Positions 6,223-7,605 of a stretch of 7,605 bases of DNA are shown piece after piece (position 1 is the stretch's first letter; each line of letters opens with the position of its first letter). The notes below the pieces were generated by a model that saw only the letters and a program-made list of their open reading frames with translations, was not told the origin of the DNA and did not search any database. Source of the DNA: Porphyrobacter sp. (lineage in GTDB: Bacteria > Pseudomonadota > Alphaproteobacteria > Sphingomonadales > Sphingomonadaceae); assembly GCA_014359685.1 (NCBI GenBank), contig JACIYY010000357.1, positions 1 to 7,605 on the forward strand. Direction: 5' to 3'. The translations under genes were made by a program, and so were the position numbers.

Positions 6223-6546
6223 TTACGCGATGAAGCGTTCCGGGTCAGCGATGTCGAGTTCCACGATCCACAGGTCGCGGTCCTGCGCCTGGCGTCGCTT
6301 GAGGTAATCCCAGAACGCGGCCGGATCGTCCATGTCCTGCTGCCGGGCGATCTCCCACCCGCTCGTGCCGTCAGGGCGCGGCATCCGCTCCAGCGCGCGC
6401 GCCGGTCCGCCCCGGTCGGAGCACACGAGCAGGATGGTGCCGGCGTCGCGCTCACCCTTGGCAATCACGGTGGCAAACCCGCCGGCCTGATCGACTGCGC
6501 GGATCAGGGCCGAGACTTCGAGATGCGCGGGCAGGCGGTCGCTCAT
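6223..6546 (-). CDS. DUF1491 family protein
   Basis: A 107-residue cytosolic protein of the alphaproteobacterial DUF1491 family, whose function is unknown. Recognisable marks: an N-terminal LPAHLEVSALIRAVDQAGG (residues 5-23), then VIAKGERDAGTILLVC (residues 27-42, the family's 'xxGDxDAGxILL' motif), a GWEIARQQDMDDPAAFWDYL segment (63-82) and the C-terminal DRDLWIVELD (89-98) close to the usual end. No signal peptide, membrane helix or catalytic motif is seen. Its ATG overlaps the TGA of the upstream thioesterase gene (ATGA, 6546-6543), so it is very likely translated by coupling and lies last in the ptsN-thioesterase-DUF1491 operon. The length is normal for the family. Confidence 0.85.
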   Translation of the reverse strand: MSDRLPAHLEVSALIRAVDQAGGFATVIAKGERDAGTILLVCSDRGGPARALERMPRPDGTSGWEIARQQDMDDPAAFWDYLKRRQAQDRDLWIVELDIADPERFIA

Positions 6547-7040
6547 CGCCGGGTGGCCGGATCGGCGGCCTGCATCGCCGCCGGCGCATAGCCGGGCAGG
6601 TCCGCCAGCGGGATGCGCGAGCGCAGGAAGGTGCCGGTGCCGCGCCCGATCTCCTCCCCGTCCTCATCCACCAGATGCGATTCGGCGATGAACACCCGCC
6701 GGCGTCCGCTGACCCAGCGCCCGTCGGCGACGATCCTGCCGGCGCGCACCGGGCTGGTGAAGTGCAGATTGAACGCCGTGGTCAGCAGGAAGCGGTCGGT
6801 GACCAGCGAATTGGCGGCGTAGAAGGCGGCATCGTCCAGCATCTTGAAATAGATCGTGCCGTGCGCCGCGCCGGCGGCATGGTGGAAGCGCTCATCGACG
6901 GTGAAGTGGATCCGCGCGTGGCCCTGCCCCACCACCTCCAGCCGCGAATCGAACAGGGCATTGATGGGCGCGGAGGCGTAGAGCGATTCGAGCGCCCGGT
7001 AATGCGCGGCCGCGCCGGCCGGCGCCGGATCAGGCGGCAT
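6543..7040 (-). CDS. PaaI-family hotdog thioesterase
   Basis: A 165-residue protein with a hotdog-fold thioesterase domain of the PaaI/YbgC-like superfamily, predicted to hydrolyse an acyl-CoA or similar thioester in the cytosol; the substrate is unknown. The domain spans about residues 25-145: RFHHAAGAAHGTIYFKMLDD (51-70) carries the conserved HG and acidic residue of the long central helix, followed by AAFYAANSLV, then TTAFNLHFTSPVRAG (87-101) and GRRRVFIAESHLVDEDGEEI and GRGTGTFL (112-139), the usual strand pattern. Around 25 residues at the C terminus are Ala/Pro-rich tail. The ATG at 7040 lies inside the end of ptsN (overlap 7030-7040) and no better internal start precedes the domain, so coupled translation is likely. 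The same frame stays open farther upstream, but there it is only ptsN's shadow. Confidence 0.88.
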   Translation of the reverse strand: MPPDPAPAGAAAHYRALESLYASAPINALFDSRLEVVGQGHARIHFTVDERFHHAAGAAHGTIYFKMLDDAAFYAANSLVTDRFLLTTAFNLHFTSPVRAGRIVADGRWVSGRRRVFIAESHLVDEDGEEIGRGTGTFLRSRIPLADLPGYAPAAMQAADPATRR

Positions 7041-7491
7041 CGCGGTCGGTCGCATCGGTGACCAGGCTGAACAGGGCTTCCTCGCTGGTGGCATCGACGA
7101 GCCGTTCGATGGTCCGCTGGTCACGGACCAGGCGCGAGATCGCGGCCAGGGCGTGGAGATGGGCGACCCCGCTGGTCTCGGGCGAGAGCAGGCCGAACAC
7201 CAGGCTGACCGGCAGGCCGTCGGCAGCGCCGAACTCGGCCGGGTGGCGCAGCTTGAGCAGCGCGGCGATCGGCCGCGCCACGCCGGGGAAGCGGGCATGG
7301 GGGATCGCCACGCCGCGCCCGAAGCCGGTGCTGCCCAGCCGCTCGCGCTCCTCCAACCGCTCGAGCACCGCCTCGGCATCGAGGCCCCAGCCGGCGGCAA
7401 ACCGTTCCGCCAGGGCGCGCAGGATCGCCGGCTTGTCGACCGGATCGACAATGCCCACCGCCTGCGGCGTCATGGAGAACAAGCAAGTCAT
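7030..7491 (-). CDS. ptsN: PTS IIA-like nitrogen-regulatory protein PtsN (EIIA-Ntr)
   Basis: A 153-residue PTS EIIA domain of the fructose/Ntr type, the last phosphoacceptor of the PtsP-PtsO-PtsN relay that regulates nitrogen, carbon and potassium responses, not sugar uptake. The phosphorylated histidine is H65 in GRGVAIPHARFPGV (residues 58-71). Other family parts: KPAILRALAERFA (20-32), LERLEERERLGSTGFG (43-58), PVSLVFGLLSPE (94-105), HLHALAAISRLVRD (111-124) and a final LVDATSEEALFSLV (131-144). The length is standard. The start is ATG 7491; an alternative ATG at 7473 would remove six residues (MTCLFS) and better matches the usual beginning. Neither has a clear ribosome site. It is the first visible gene of the three-gene minus-strand operon; no neighbour such as hpf can be seen before the window ends. 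Confidence 0.92.
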   Translation of the reverse strand: MTCLFSMTPQAVGIVDPVDKPAILRALAERFAAGWGLDAEAVLERLEERERLGSTGFGRGVAIPHARFPGVARPIAALLKLRHPAEFGAADGLPVSLVFGLLSPETSGVAHLHALAAISRLVRDQRTIERLVDATSEEALFSLVTDATDRDAA

Positions 7492-7540
7492 GGCTGCGGC
7501 TTCACTGCAAGGGATCGAACGAACACCGTCACCCGGTCGG

Positions 7541-7567
7541 CGGTCGCGGGGCGGCGACCCGCGACCG
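7541..7567. terminator. Perfect GC-rich hairpin upstream of ptsN
   Basis: Bases 7541-7550 (cggtcgcggg) and 7558-7567 (cccgcgaccg) form a perfect 10-bp stem with a 7-base loop, 50 bases before the ptsN start. A competing stem joins 7532-7539 (cccggtcg) with 7562-7569 (cgaccggg). No T tract follows on either strand, so it is either an unconventional terminator for the preceding minus-strand gene or a ptsN leader structure. Confidence 0.35.
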
Positions 7568-7605
7568 GGGCGAGGCGGAGGGAGGGGAGCGCCTTGGCCC
7601 GCCCG

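Noticed and set aside
7041..7451. Upstream extension of the thioesterase frame
   Set aside because: The extension lies in an alternative frame of ptsN and has shadow composition; the hotdog domain is complete from 7040.

Overview
The window comes from a high-GC (about 70 % by eye) alphaproteobacterium, most likely Sphingomonadales (Sphingomonas/Erythrobacteraceae-like). The reasons are the gene content and order: a degenerate PCMT-like protein, then a TolC-family protein with a '-RTIGVPAQNGE-' type tail, then a PopZ/DUF2497 protein; an erpA-xth pair; and a ptsN-thioesterase-DUF1491 group next to a SleB-type cell wall hydrolase. I found no rRNA, tRNA, CRISPR array, insertion sequence or phage gene. 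This reads as ordinary chromosomal core, not an accessory island.

Layout. 1-82: leader with a terminator-like hairpin. 83-2658 (+): PCMT-like protein, TolC-family outer membrane efflux channel and PopZ, closely packed. The tolC frame is broken near its 3' end: the expected C-terminal tail and stop lie in the next frame, while the original frame runs without a stop straight into popZ. 2723-3145 (+): thioredoxin-like [2Fe-2S] ferredoxin, whose 3' end overlaps a convergent small two-helix membrane protein (3516-3124, -). 3652-4080 (+): protein with two CBS domains. 4126-5296 (+): erpA (Fe-S carrier) then xth (exonuclease III). 5991-5326 (-): secreted cell wall hydrolase, convergent with xth. 5992-6222: gene-free, with a strong potential stem-loop. 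7491-6223 (-): ptsN, PaaI-like thioesterase and DUF1491 protein, joined by stop/start overlaps. 7492-7605: leader with a perfect 10-bp hairpin.

How they fit together. Envelope functions (TolC export channel, SleB-like peptidoglycan hydrolase, a small membrane protein) and cell-pole organisation (PopZ) share the window with Fe-S metabolism (ferredoxin, ErpA), DNA repair (Xth) and signalling (CBS protein, PtsN). The ferredoxin and erpA genes have near-identical start regions in which a -10-like box sits six bases before the ATG, which suggests leaderless transcripts and perhaps shared control. No obviously new defence or mobile system is visible. The points most worth a second look are the tolC/popZ frame break, the twin leaderless promoters and the apparently deleted SAM-binding core of the PCMT-like protein.
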